From Thermoleophilia bacterium (GTDB lineage Bacteria; Actinomycetota; Thermoleophilia; Gaiellales; JAICJC01), in contig JAICYJ010000033.1 of NCBI GenBank assembly GCA_025934255.1, positions 1 through 33,621 on the forward strand: DNA of 33,621 bases, written 5' to 3'. Below are positions 1 to 6,773 of this stretch, piece by piece. The notes below the pieces were generated by a model. The model made no database searches. It worked only from the letters and a program-made list of their open reading frames with translations, and was not told the origin of the DNA. Positions within the stretch are counted from its first letter, which is position 1, and each line of letters starts with the position of its first letter. Position numbers and translations under genes: made by a program.

Positions 1-443
1 CCGCCTTCCGGGCGCCCTATCGGGGACGATCGACGCCGGTCAATGCGTGGTGGGGCTCGTTCGACCTGGCGGTCAGCCTGTACTCGGGCCAGACCGCGGA
101 GCCGCCCGCGCGCGACTTCATCACGCGCAACTCGATGGACGCCCAGGAGGTGGCCGTCGGCTGGTGGCCCGGCGATGCGCGCTACCCGAAGGCGGCGTTC
201 TACGCCTATGCGCATCCCGCGCCCGATGGATTCGCAGATGCGACGCTGCGACCCGCGGCCGCCCACTGGGACGCCGCCCTCGGCGAATACATCCTGGACT
301 GGGACGACGTCTGCGCCAGCGCCGACCCGCACGCAGACAGCGTCGCGTTCGCCCGCTCAGCATTCCAGCACGCGTGCGTCGTTTGCGGGTGGGATCAGTG
401 GCTGGCCACGAGCGCGGAGGGAACGCCGCCGCCGGTGAGCTGA
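1..443 (+). CDS. DUF5996 family protein, 3' part only
   Basis: The reading frame is open from base 3 to a TGA at 441-443, and the 5' end lies outside the window. The visible ~146 residues match the C-terminal half of the DUF5996 family as I know it: a WWGSFDLAVSLYSG stretch near the left edge, then WWPGDARYPKAAFYAYAHPAP, then an acidic GEYILDWDDV segment and a final CGWD. The family is common in Actinobacteria and Proteobacteria, and its biochemical role is unknown. The gene stops 28 bases before the 3' end of the oppositely oriented tRNA-Gly. No terminator hairpin is obvious between them. Confidence 0.8.
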   Translation, partial: AFRAPYRGRSTPVNAWWGSFDLAVSLYSGQTAEPPARDFITRNSMDAQEVAVGWWPGDARYPKAAFYAYAHPAPDGFADATLRPAAAHWDAALGEYILDWDDVCASADPHADSVAFARSAFQHACVVCGWDQWLATSAEGTPPPVS

Positions 444-471
444 GGGCCGGCGATGTGACGGCCGGCGGAAG

Positions 472-544
472 AGCGGACGACGGGTCTCGAACCCGCGACC
501 TTCGGCTTGGGAAGCCAACGCTCTACCAACTGAGCTACGTCCGC
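472..544 (-). tRNA. tRNA-Gly(CCC)
   Basis: On the reverse strand a full cloverleaf can be drawn. The acceptor GCGGACG pairs with CGTCCGC and the discriminator is T. The D-arm is GCTC/GAGC around AGTTGGTA. The anticodon stem TTGGC/GCCGA holds the loop TTCCCAA, so the anticodon is CCC. The T-stem GCGGG/CCCGT (one G-T wobble) holds TTCGAGA. CCA is not encoded. The first 32 transcribed bases (513-544) are repeated with one mismatch at 6037-6068, so this gene sits at the edge of a possible insertion. Confidence 0.95.
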
Positions 545-829
545 ATATCCCTATGGTTGAGCAAAAACGCGCTTCGCGGCTCCAACAACCGCTTCGGATG
601 GTCATCTTAGCGAACCCTCTTGAGGCTGCGCAGCTGCTTGTTCAGCCGTGCCTGGGTGTTGCATAGCGGTCGTGGTCACCAAACACCGGCCGCAGCGTCT
701 GCGTGTCCTCCTTCGCTATGCCAGTGGGGTCGATGCCGGACACCTGGCCGGTGGCGCACGGCGGCTTGCCTACTGGGCGGGCGACGACCCTGCGACGCAC
801 TGACAGCCTGCGGCTTACGGGTGGCTGAG
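545..829. other. Intergenic stretch beside tRNA-Gly, no convincing gene
   Basis: There are 285 bases between the tRNA 5' end and the stop of the phosphoesterase gene. Short reverse-strand frames are open (for example 642-872), but they have no family resemblance and no start signal. This is where an integrase or its remnant would be expected if the flanking tRNA repeat marks an integrated element. I could not recognise one. Any tRNA-Gly promoter must also lie here, reading leftwards. Confidence 0.4.
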
Positions 830-2974
830 CTAGGTGTGATCTTGTGGGTCGGGGGGATGCTGCTTGATCCATCGTCGCTCACGCTCGCTGATCGGCGTGT
901 GGATTGGGTAGAACGCGTTGGCGAGTGGCTGTTGGGTGTAGTCGAAAGCGTTTGCGTAGTCGTAGGCGTTTGCGTCGGCGGTACTCAGCGGGGCAAGGCT
1001 GAAGGCATGCTCGGTGTATGCGAGGATCGAGGCAAACGAAGCGGTAGCGGAGTCCGTGTAGCCGGCCTTCGCGTAGGGACTGACGAGCAGCATTGGCACG
1101 CGGATGCCGAGGCCGGGTGGTGGTGGGACGTGGTCGTAGAAACAACCGCAGTCGTCCCAGGTGATGAAGATGGCGGTCGATGTCCACTGGGGGCTCTGTT
1201 CAATGGCGTTCACGATGGAGCCGATCCAGTTGTCGCCTTGCGCCATGGAGTCGTTATTGTGCTGCGAGTTGGCCTGCGTCGGCATGACGAGCGAGAGGTT
1301 TGGCAGAGTGCCGTTGGCCGCGTCGGTTAGGATCTTTGAGGAGTCCACCATATTGGTCGCTTCGGGGGTGTTGATGCAGTCTGCGAAGGTCGGGCAGATG
1401 GCCCATCCGTACGGCAGGTCGCCGGACGGATTTGAAGCGCCCTCGCGGGCCGCGTAGATCCGCCATCCAAGGCCCGCTGCGTCCATCCGATCCATAACCG
1501 TCGGCACCCATTGCACCGGCGATGGCTTGTAGGGGCCGCTCCCGTCCTGCGCAGGTACGCACGCAGGCACAAGCTGCAGCGGCGCGGTTAGGCCTGCTCG
1601 CCAGTTGGCCAGCTTGAAGCTGTCACATCCCCAACCTGGGCCGGGAGCATGGTCAGTGGCCTTAGTCGGGTTCGCGCCGGTGAACCCGTCGAGTGTCGAG
1701 CTTACGAGTTCCAGGTGCGCGCCGAAGCTTGGCGTCAGATCTTGCGAAAACGTTCGGTCAGACAGCGCGAACGTGGATGCGAGCGAGGTGACGTTGGGGA
1801 TCTGGCTGGCGCCAAACTGAGTAAAACAGGCGTATGCGGGCGCATCCGTCGATCTGCAACCGCTTAGTTGATCGAAGTGATCCATCCGTCCGCCGTCGAC
1901 CGCCTTCACTTGACCGGCGACGCCGTGATCGACCGAGGGCACGATGTCACTTGCCGTGCCGATCGGAATCGGCGTCCCGTCGGAAAGCAGCCCGCTGGTT
2001 GCGCCGTCGCATCGCGACTGCTGCAAGCACCAGGAACCGAGCACGTTGTCGAAGCTGTGGTTTTCCTCGTCAATGACGACCACGTGGCGGACCGGCGTGG
2101 TGAATTGACCACTCGTATCGCTTGGCGTCTGGACGGATGTCGGATCGCTTTCACCCGAGTGCAGGCCCGTCGTGCCAATAGCGTCGACCGTGTACGTGTA
2201 GAACGTGTTTGGAGTAACGGTGGTGTCGCTATACGAGGATGTTGAGGCGCCCGAGACAGTGCTGATTGCGAACCCGTTTCGGTAGATTGTATATCCGGCA
2301 ACGTTTGTTGTCGGCGATTCTGTCCAAGAGAGATCGACGCGATATGCACTGACGGCGGTCGCGACCGGCGCACTTGGGACTGGCGGAGCGGTTGGCGCGG
2401 TCGCATCTAGAACGACTCCGTCGATTTCGAAGCTAGTGCCGGTACTCGCGGACGATTGCGAAACTACGAGTGCCATCGCGTCGCCCGCCGTCTTTCCGGT
2501 GAGCGAAAGGCCGGACGCGCGTTGCCAAAGTACCTGCGCGGTGAGGCATTTCTGGGCGGCAGACACCTGGCTTCCGGACGGCGTCAATTCGCGGATCCGC
2601 AGGCATACCGTCTTCCCGGGGGCATCGCTTCGAACCCACGCCGAAGCCGCGTACAAAGCGCCTGCAGTGGCGACCGTAGGACGCGGATAGACGTACGTTG
2701 AGTACGACTTCGCGGTACCCTTCGCCGCCACCCGTGCAGCAAACTTGCCGTCGATCGCGTCCGTCGCTAACGTCAACGTCGCGCTCGACCCCACCCAACC
2801 GGTCAGCGATCCAGAGCCCGACCCCTCAAAGCTTCCGTTGGAAAGGATGTTCGCCGCCCTGACTACGGAACCGCCACCAAGGACGAGAACGAGCAGCAAC
2901 ATCGCGCAACAAAAGCCAAATCGTTCTGTTCGAGGCCGAGAGGGAATGCAGATGACATACGTCGGAAGCCGCAC
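830..2974 (-). CDS. Secreted phosphoesterase (AcpA/phospholipase C family) with CBM-like and FN3 modules
   Basis: This 714-residue protein starts at a GTG at 2974, with a purine-rich GAGAGGG just upstream. Residues ~20-41 form a hydrophobic export signal ending VVRAA. Residues ~42-192 are a jelly-roll carbohydrate-binding-like module beginning NILSNGSFEG. Residues ~195-290 are a fibronectin type III domain containing VDLSWTES and YTIYRNG. The rest is a phosphoesterase domain (PF04185 type). It carries the family's metal-site signatures VVVIDEENHSFDN and, later, FITWDDCGCFYDHV followed by RVPMLLVSPYAKAG. The family includes acid phosphatases and phospholipases C, and the substrate cannot be assigned here. 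The N-terminal CBM-FN3 unit is clearly related to that of the protein at 4490-5965. Local GC is visibly lower than in the housekeeping genes to the right. Confidence 0.85.
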   Translation of the reverse strand: MRLPTYVICIPSRPRTERFGFCCAMLLLVLVLGGGSVVRAANILSNGSFEGSGSGSLTGWVGSSATLTLATDAIDGKFAARVAAKGTAKSYSTYVYPRPTVATAGALYAASAWVRSDAPGKTVCLRIRELTPSGSQVSAAQKCLTAQVLWQRASGLSLTGKTAGDAMALVVSQSSASTGTSFEIDGVVLDATAPTAPPVPSAPVATAVSAYRVDLSWTESPTTNVAGYTIYRNGFAISTVSGASTSSYSDTTVTPNTFYTYTVDAIGTTGLHSGESDPTSVQTPSDTSGQFTTPVRHVVVIDEENHSFDNVLGSWCLQQSRCDGATSGLLSDGTPIPIGTASDIVPSVDHGVAGQVKAVDGGRMDHFDQLSGCRSTDAPAYACFTQFGASQIPNVTSLASTFALSDRTFSQDLTPSFGAHLELVSSTLDGFTGANPTKATDHAPGPGWGCDSFKLANWRAGLTAPLQLVPACVPAQDGSGPYKPSPVQWVPTVMDRMDAAGLGWRIYAAREGASNPSGDLPYGWAICPTFADCINTPEATNMVDSSKILTDAANGTLPNLSLVMPTQANSQHNNDSMAQGDNWIGSIVNAIEQSPQWTSTAIFITWDDCGCFYDHVPPPPGLGIRVPMLLVSPYAKAGYTDSATASFASILAYTEHAFSLAPLSTADANAYDYANAFDYTQQPLANAFYPIHTPISERERRWIKQHPPDPQDHT

Positions 2975-3134
2975 CGCGACCGGACCCTCTCACCCTCCTC
3001 CCGCAAATGTCAAGCGGCCTTTCGACCAATATTACCGGTTATAACGAACGGTATAGCGCGGTTCGCCACACTACACCGGGAGGAAGGCGCAGCATAGTCT
3101 GCACAGCCACTAGGAGCGGTGGAGCCGGAGCTAG

Positions 3135-4163
3135 TCAACGACTGAGTGGATCGAGGTAGGAGCTCTTCGCAAAGGCGCGGTAGCCGCGGAAGGCCTGCGC
3201 GCCGCTATCGCCGGCCAGCGACCCGGGCGCATCGGCGAGCCAGTTGGGTTTGTTCGGAGAAGCTTGGCTGTCGAAGTACTCGAATGCGCGGATGGCGGGA
3301 AGCTTCCGCCGAAGGTCGGCTAGGCATTGCCGCCACCACGCCGAGCGATCGATTCTGGGCGCAGGGTAGTGGTCGGTTGACTGGATTCCTACCTCGCCGA
3401 ACATCAACGGCTTGCCGTACTTCTTGCCACTGAACTCCGCGTACCAGTCGCTGCCGTTCACTCCAGTGGTGGCAAGCTGGTAGCAGGACAGCTGCACGTT
3501 CTTGGGGTACGCATCGGTGCCGATCACGTCGACAAAGTGGTTGCCGGGGTAGTAGGGACGTGGATCTTGGCTGGCTGCGGAGGCGACGCGGATCGGGTTC
3601 CAGTCGAACAACACGTTTGGGACCCGTTTGGCGCGGAAGATCCCGACCGCCCTGCGCCACGCGGCAATGAACACAGCGGGATTCCCGCCATAGTGGGTGT
3701 CGTTCCATTCGCCGCCGGTGTAGTTGAACTCCCAGAAGAGGCGTAGGATGAACGTCGTCCCCGGTCTGGCCTTGATGAAGTCGGCAAGAGTCGTCAACCT
3801 TGCGTCGTACCGTCCCGCGGCGATACCGGGAATGACGGTGGGCGGGAGGGGGCCGGTAGCCCAGCTCAGAATCACATAGGGAGTTCGGTCGGTACGTATC
3901 ACGGATTCCACGTTGGACATCGCAGCGGACGCGCCGACGTAGGTCATGAACCCGTCATATTTTCTGCCGAGTTGTGCTTCCCGGCTCTGGAAGTCGCGTA
4001 GCTCCGTGGCGTTGCCCGGCAGGTTGACACGGCCGAACAACAACACGCCGCGGGCTGGGAAGGCGAGCCTGCGGTGTTTGGGTGGCGCACCCGAAGACAG
4101 GATGACCGTACCGATCACTCCCACGATCACAACGACCGCAAGTATGGCCAGCCACTGCCTCAC
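3135..4163 (-). CDS. Membrane-anchored GH26-like glycoside hydrolase
   Basis: The protein resembles glycoside hydrolase family 26 (beta-mannanase type) TIM-barrel enzymes. From a GTG at 4163 it has 342 residues: a short cytoplasmic MRQW, a transmembrane anchor (~5-23) and then an extracytoplasmic catalytic domain. FILRLFWEFN places Glu145 as the likely acid/base, equivalent to the family's R..HE.N motif. MFGEVGIQS places Glu257 as the likely nucleophile, and VIGTDAYP fits the barrel between them. The frame stays open to a GTG at 4259, but the extra 32 residues look like non-coding translation without a ribosome site. At 4163 the start overlaps the TGA of a short upstream frame as GTGA, a coupling seen repeatedly in this window. 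The activity (mannanase, lichenase or other) is not determined. It lies between two CBM-FN3 secreted proteins. Confidence 0.7.
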   Translation of the reverse strand: MRQWLAILAVVVIVGVIGTVILSSGAPPKHRRLAFPARGVLLFGRVNLPGNATELRDFQSREAQLGRKYDGFMTYVGASAAMSNVESVIRTDRTPYVILSWATGPLPPTVIPGIAAGRYDARLTTLADFIKARPGTTFILRLFWEFNYTGGEWNDTHYGGNPAVFIAAWRRAVGIFRAKRVPNVLFDWNPIRVASAASQDPRPYYPGNHFVDVIGTDAYPKNVQLSCYQLATTGVNGSDWYAEFSGKKYGKPLMFGEVGIQSTDHYPAPRIDRSAWWRQCLADLRRKLPAIRAFEYFDSQASPNKPNWLADAPGSLAGDSGAQAFRGYRAFAKSSYLDPLSR

Positions 4164-4489
4164 GGCACGGGTCCAGGTCCCGCCCGCAGGTTGGTCGCCG
4201 CCAACGCCGACCCAGACCAGGCCACGGCGCCCTCCACGATGAACGGAGTCGCCAACCACGCAGCCAGCGACCGGCGCATCATCCCGCGATCGCTAGCTAT
4301 CACGACCGATGTCTTGGGGATCAGCCGACTTCCATGGCGCGGTAAACCACCAGGTGGCGAGACCAACACCGGCCGAGTCTACGGCCTCGCCGCGAGATGT
4401 GGTCAACGATCGGGGTCTGTGGGGAGCGGAGTTGGAGCACGAATGCAATCCTGATCGGCAGCGCCGGCGAACCCGTCATAGAGACCTCA
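4164..4489 (-). other. Gap holding a short open frame coupled to the GH26-like gene
   Basis: A reverse-strand frame open from 4378 to a TGA at 4160-4162 could encode up to 72 residues, or 40 from the paired ATGs near 4280. The 40-residue version starts MMRRSLAAWLATPF and has a signal-like hydrophobic centre. Its TGA overlaps the GTG start at 4163. It resembles no family I know. It may be a small coupled peptide, the stump of a deleted gene, or chance. Nothing else is seen in this gap. Confidence 0.25.
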
Positions 4490-5965
4490 TCAGCCAACGG
4501 TGATGGAGACCTCGTCCAGAGCTCCCACGTACCAGTCGCTGCCGTTCTCATGCGACCCGAACCGCACGGGGTCGGTGTTCGAGATCGCGCCGGTGGCCTT
4601 GGTGAAGCTGGTGCTGGAACCGTCGACCGTCTCGATGATCTGGCTGCCGCTGCGCTTGCAGGTGATGTGATGCCAGGTGCCGTCGCCCAGGTTCGGCCCG
4701 AACTGAATCTGCTTCTGGCCCAGCGAGCCTCGGAACATGCAGCTGGCCTGGCCGTTCTGCTGGATCTCCAACTTGATCTGGCCGCCGCTGCTGGTGAAGT
4801 CGCCCTTGACGACCATGTCGTAGTCCCCCTTGGTGGGCAACGTGGTCAGCTTGGCCCAGTAGGACACTGTGATGTCGGCGGTGCCGGGATTCAGGCTGGA
4901 CGCATTCGGGATCAGCACGGCGCCGTGCGTGAAGGAGTAGGCGGTGCCGAACTCTCCGGGTGAGCCAAGGCTGACCGTGCCGCTGGTGCTTCCGTTGTTT
5001 CCCAGCCCGCTGCTGTCGTTGGCGGTGGTGCCGCTCAGCTCGTCCAGGTGCCAGCGGCCGACGGTCTGCGTGCTGGCCGCCGGCGTCGTCACCGGCGCGC
5101 TGGCGGCCGATCGATCGGACGTGTTTCCGGCGGCGTCGAATGCTGACACCTGGTAGGTGTGCGTCTGGTTGGGTCCGACCGAGCTGTCCGAATAGCTGCT
5201 GGCGCTGCCGCCCGTGACGGTGGCGAGCGCGGTGGCGGAGCCGTCGCGGTAGATGCGGTAGCCGGCCACGCCGCCGAAGTCAGGGTCGCTGGAGGGCGTC
5301 CAGGACACGTCGATACGGGTCGACGAGATGGCCGACGCGGTGACGCCGCCGGGCACCGTTGGCGCGGTCGTGTCGGTCTCGCCCGCGAGCGTGAGGTCAT
5401 CGACCTCGAAGCTCTCGCCCGCCGTCGCCCCAGACGGCCGGCGCACCAGATAGGCGATCTGATCACCGCCCGACTGCGCGGTGACCGTGGCCTTCGGGAA
5501 GGCCGTCCAGCCGGAGCTTGCGGTGGCGCACGCCGGACTGCCTGTCACCACCGCGGCTCCGCCGGAGGTGACCACCTTCAACTGCAGGCAAACCTTCTTG
5601 CCCGGCGTGTCGCTGCGCACGAGCCCACCGCCGGTGTACATCGCACCGGCGGTCGTGGTAGTGACCGGCCGGGGCGAGGCGAACAGCTGATATGACGCGG
5701 CCGTGCCGTTGAGCGCGACGCGGCCGGCCGCGGAATCACCGTTGCCGTCAGTGGCGATGGTGAGGGTGGCGTTGGTCACCTTCCAGCCGACCGTGCCGCT
5801 GGCGAAGGAGCCGTTCGCGAGCAGGTTGGTATCCGCCATCGCGGTGGCCGCGGTCACTAAGGTCGCGGCGGCGCAGACAGACGCGACGGCGAGCGCGAAT
5901 GCGCCACGACGCACGTTTCCAACCTGGTGAAGCTTCCCCGTAGGGCGCCCGTGCCGAGCGACCAT
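4490..5965 (-). CDS. Secreted CBM-FN3-LamG (concanavalin A-like) protein
   Basis: This 491-residue protein has a Sec-type signal at about 18-44 (VASVCAAATLVTAATAMADT). It is followed by a CBM-like jelly roll (~45-196, starting NLLANGSFASGTVGW), an FN3 domain (~200-296, with IDVSWTPSSDP and YRIYRDG) and a LamG/concanavalin A-like domain (~302-490, with WHLDELSGT, VSYWAKL and GALDEVSI). No catalytic signature is visible, so an adhesive or carbohydrate-binding role is the simplest reading. The start is supported by TAGAGT exactly 6 bases upstream of the ATG. A 7-base inverted repeat (5958-5964 with 5979-5985) brackets that hexamer and the start codon. The first two modules are paralogous to those of the phosphoesterase at 830-2974. 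Confidence 0.8.
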   Translation of the reverse strand: MVARHGRPTGKLHQVGNVRRGAFALAVASVCAAATLVTAATAMADTNLLANGSFASGTVGWKVTNATLTIATDGNGDSAAGRVALNGTAASYQLFASPRPVTTTTAGAMYTGGGLVRSDTPGKKVCLQLKVVTSGGAAVVTGSPACATASSGWTAFPKATVTAQSGGDQIAYLVRRPSGATAGESFEVDDLTLAGETDTTAPTVPGGVTASAISSTRIDVSWTPSSDPDFGGVAGYRIYRDGSATALATVTGGSASSYSDSSVGPNQTHTYQVSAFDAAGNTSDRSAASAPVTTPAASTQTVGRWHLDELSGTTANDSSGLGNNGSTSGTVSLGSPGEFGTAYSFTHGAVLIPNASSLNPGTADITVSYWAKLTTLPTKGDYDMVVKGDFTSSGGQIKLEIQQNGQASCMFRGSLGQKQIQFGPNLGDGTWHHITCKRSGSQIIETVDGSSTSFTKATGAISNTDPVRFGSHENGSDWYVGALDEVSITVG

Positions 5966-5985
5966 CCCACGACTCTAGTGGTCGC
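5958..5985 (-). promoter_or_regulatory. Leaderless-type promoter inside an inverted repeat, LamG gene
   Basis: On the reverse strand GCGACCA and TGGTCGC are perfect inverted arms separated by 14 bases. The spacer contains TAGAGT (5972-5977), 6 bases from the ATG whose TG lies in the second arm. A protein bound to this palindrome would block both promoter and start. The -10 call rests on shared geometry with other starts in the window. Confidence 0.5.
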
Positions 5986-6036
5986 CGGCAAGGATCGCAA
6001 ATGCCGCGATAACTGACTGCACGTTTAGGTCGGGAC

Positions 6037-6068
6037 AGCCAACGCTCTACCAGCTGAGCTACGTCCGC
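6037..6068 (-). pseudogene. 5' half of tRNA-Gly (truncated copy)
   Basis: Read on the reverse strand, this is the acceptor 5' strand, D-arm and 5' anticodon stem of a tRNA. It is identical to the first 32 bases of the tRNA-Gly at 472-544 except for one D-loop base. After the anticodon stem the sequence diverges (TGTCCCGACC...) and no 3' half follows. It sits just downstream of the lipoprotein-like gene. It could be the remnant of the original tRNA split by insertion of the island, with 513-544 as the element-borne replacement, or a simple partial duplication. Confidence 0.8.
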
Positions 6069-6100
6069 GAGGACGCCATTCTAGCGAACCGCGACCTCGG

Positions 6101-6760
6101 TCAGCGCGTCGCCAGCACCCGGTCGAGCGAGGCCCGCATCGAGGCCAGCCGGCCCGGCAGGTCGACCGTCTCGGCCGCTGCGCCGGTCGTCTCGATCGCG
6201 CTCACCGCCGAGCGGATCGCGACCAGGTCGCGCAGCAGGTCCTCCATCGCCGCCCGCGCCTGGTCGTTCGGCGCGCTCGGCTGTAACCGCCTGGCGTCGG
6301 CGGTCAGCTTGTCCAGCATCGGATCGACCCCGGCGATCGCGGCCCCCGGTTGCGGCCCCAGCGTCGCCAGCCGGTCGTGCACCGTGACGCCCTCGGCGTA
6401 GATGTCGTTGACCGCAAGGCTGTAGCGCCCGCGGGCGCCGCGGCTGCGCGCTATCAGCCAGCCGATCAGCGCAAACAGCACCACCGCGCCCGCGATCAGC
6501 GCGATCAGCGCCCAGTTGGTCTCGTCCTGATTGTTCGCGTTCGTCTTCTGCGTCTCGGGCGGCGGCGTCACGGTCTCGGTCGTCGTCTGACCACCACCCC
6601 CACCGCCACCGCCGTTCGGCAGCGTCGCATTCGAGGGCAGCGTGAACGACCCTCCCCCGCCTCCGCCGCACCCGACCACTAACACGACCGCAAGCAGCAC
6701 CGCAAGGCACAGCCCGCCCAGCCTGCGCGCGCGCATCCTCCCCGGGGGCGCCGTTCGCAT
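6101..6760 (-). CDS. Lipoprotein-like membrane protein, function unknown
   Basis: From the ATG at 6760 this is 219 residues. It has an Arg-rich start, a hydrophobic segment ending VVLVVGC that fits a lipobox, two oligo-glycine runs around SFTLPSNATLPN, and a Thr/Pro linker. A transmembrane helix follows (WALIALIAGAVVLFALIGWLIA), then a C-terminal alpha-helical domain rich in Ala, Arg and Leu that is probably a helical bundle. I do not recognise a family. A GTG at 6769 is an alternative start. The ATG is preferred because TAGGGT lies 7 bases before it. It follows the histidine kinase gene in the same direction, so the two may act together, for example as sensor accessory and kinase. Confidence 0.7.
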   Translation of the reverse strand: MRTAPPGRMRARRLGGLCLAVLLAVVLVVGCGGGGGGSFTLPSNATLPNGGGGGGGGQTTTETVTPPPETQKTNANNQDETNWALIALIAGAVVLFALIGWLIARSRGARGRYSLAVNDIYAEGVTVHDRLATLGPQPGAAIAGVDPMLDKLTADARRLQPSAPNDQARAAMEDLLRDLVAIRSAVSAIETTGAAAETVDLPGRLASMRASLDRVLATR

Positions 6761-6767
6761 CACCGGC

Positions 6768-6773
6768 ACCCTA
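6768..6773 (-). promoter_or_regulatory. -10 hexamer TAGGGT formed on the kinase stop codon
   Basis: The TAG stop of the upstream histidine kinase (6771-6773) is the first half of TAGGGT. The hexamer ends 7 bases before the ATG at 6760. It is a leaderless-type promoter candidate with no clear -35 box. Confidence 0.45.

Noticed and set aside
642..872. Reverse-strand frame near tRNA-Gly as an integrase remnant
   Set aside because: The location is suggestive, but no tyrosine or serine recombinase motif can be seen and the frame is short.
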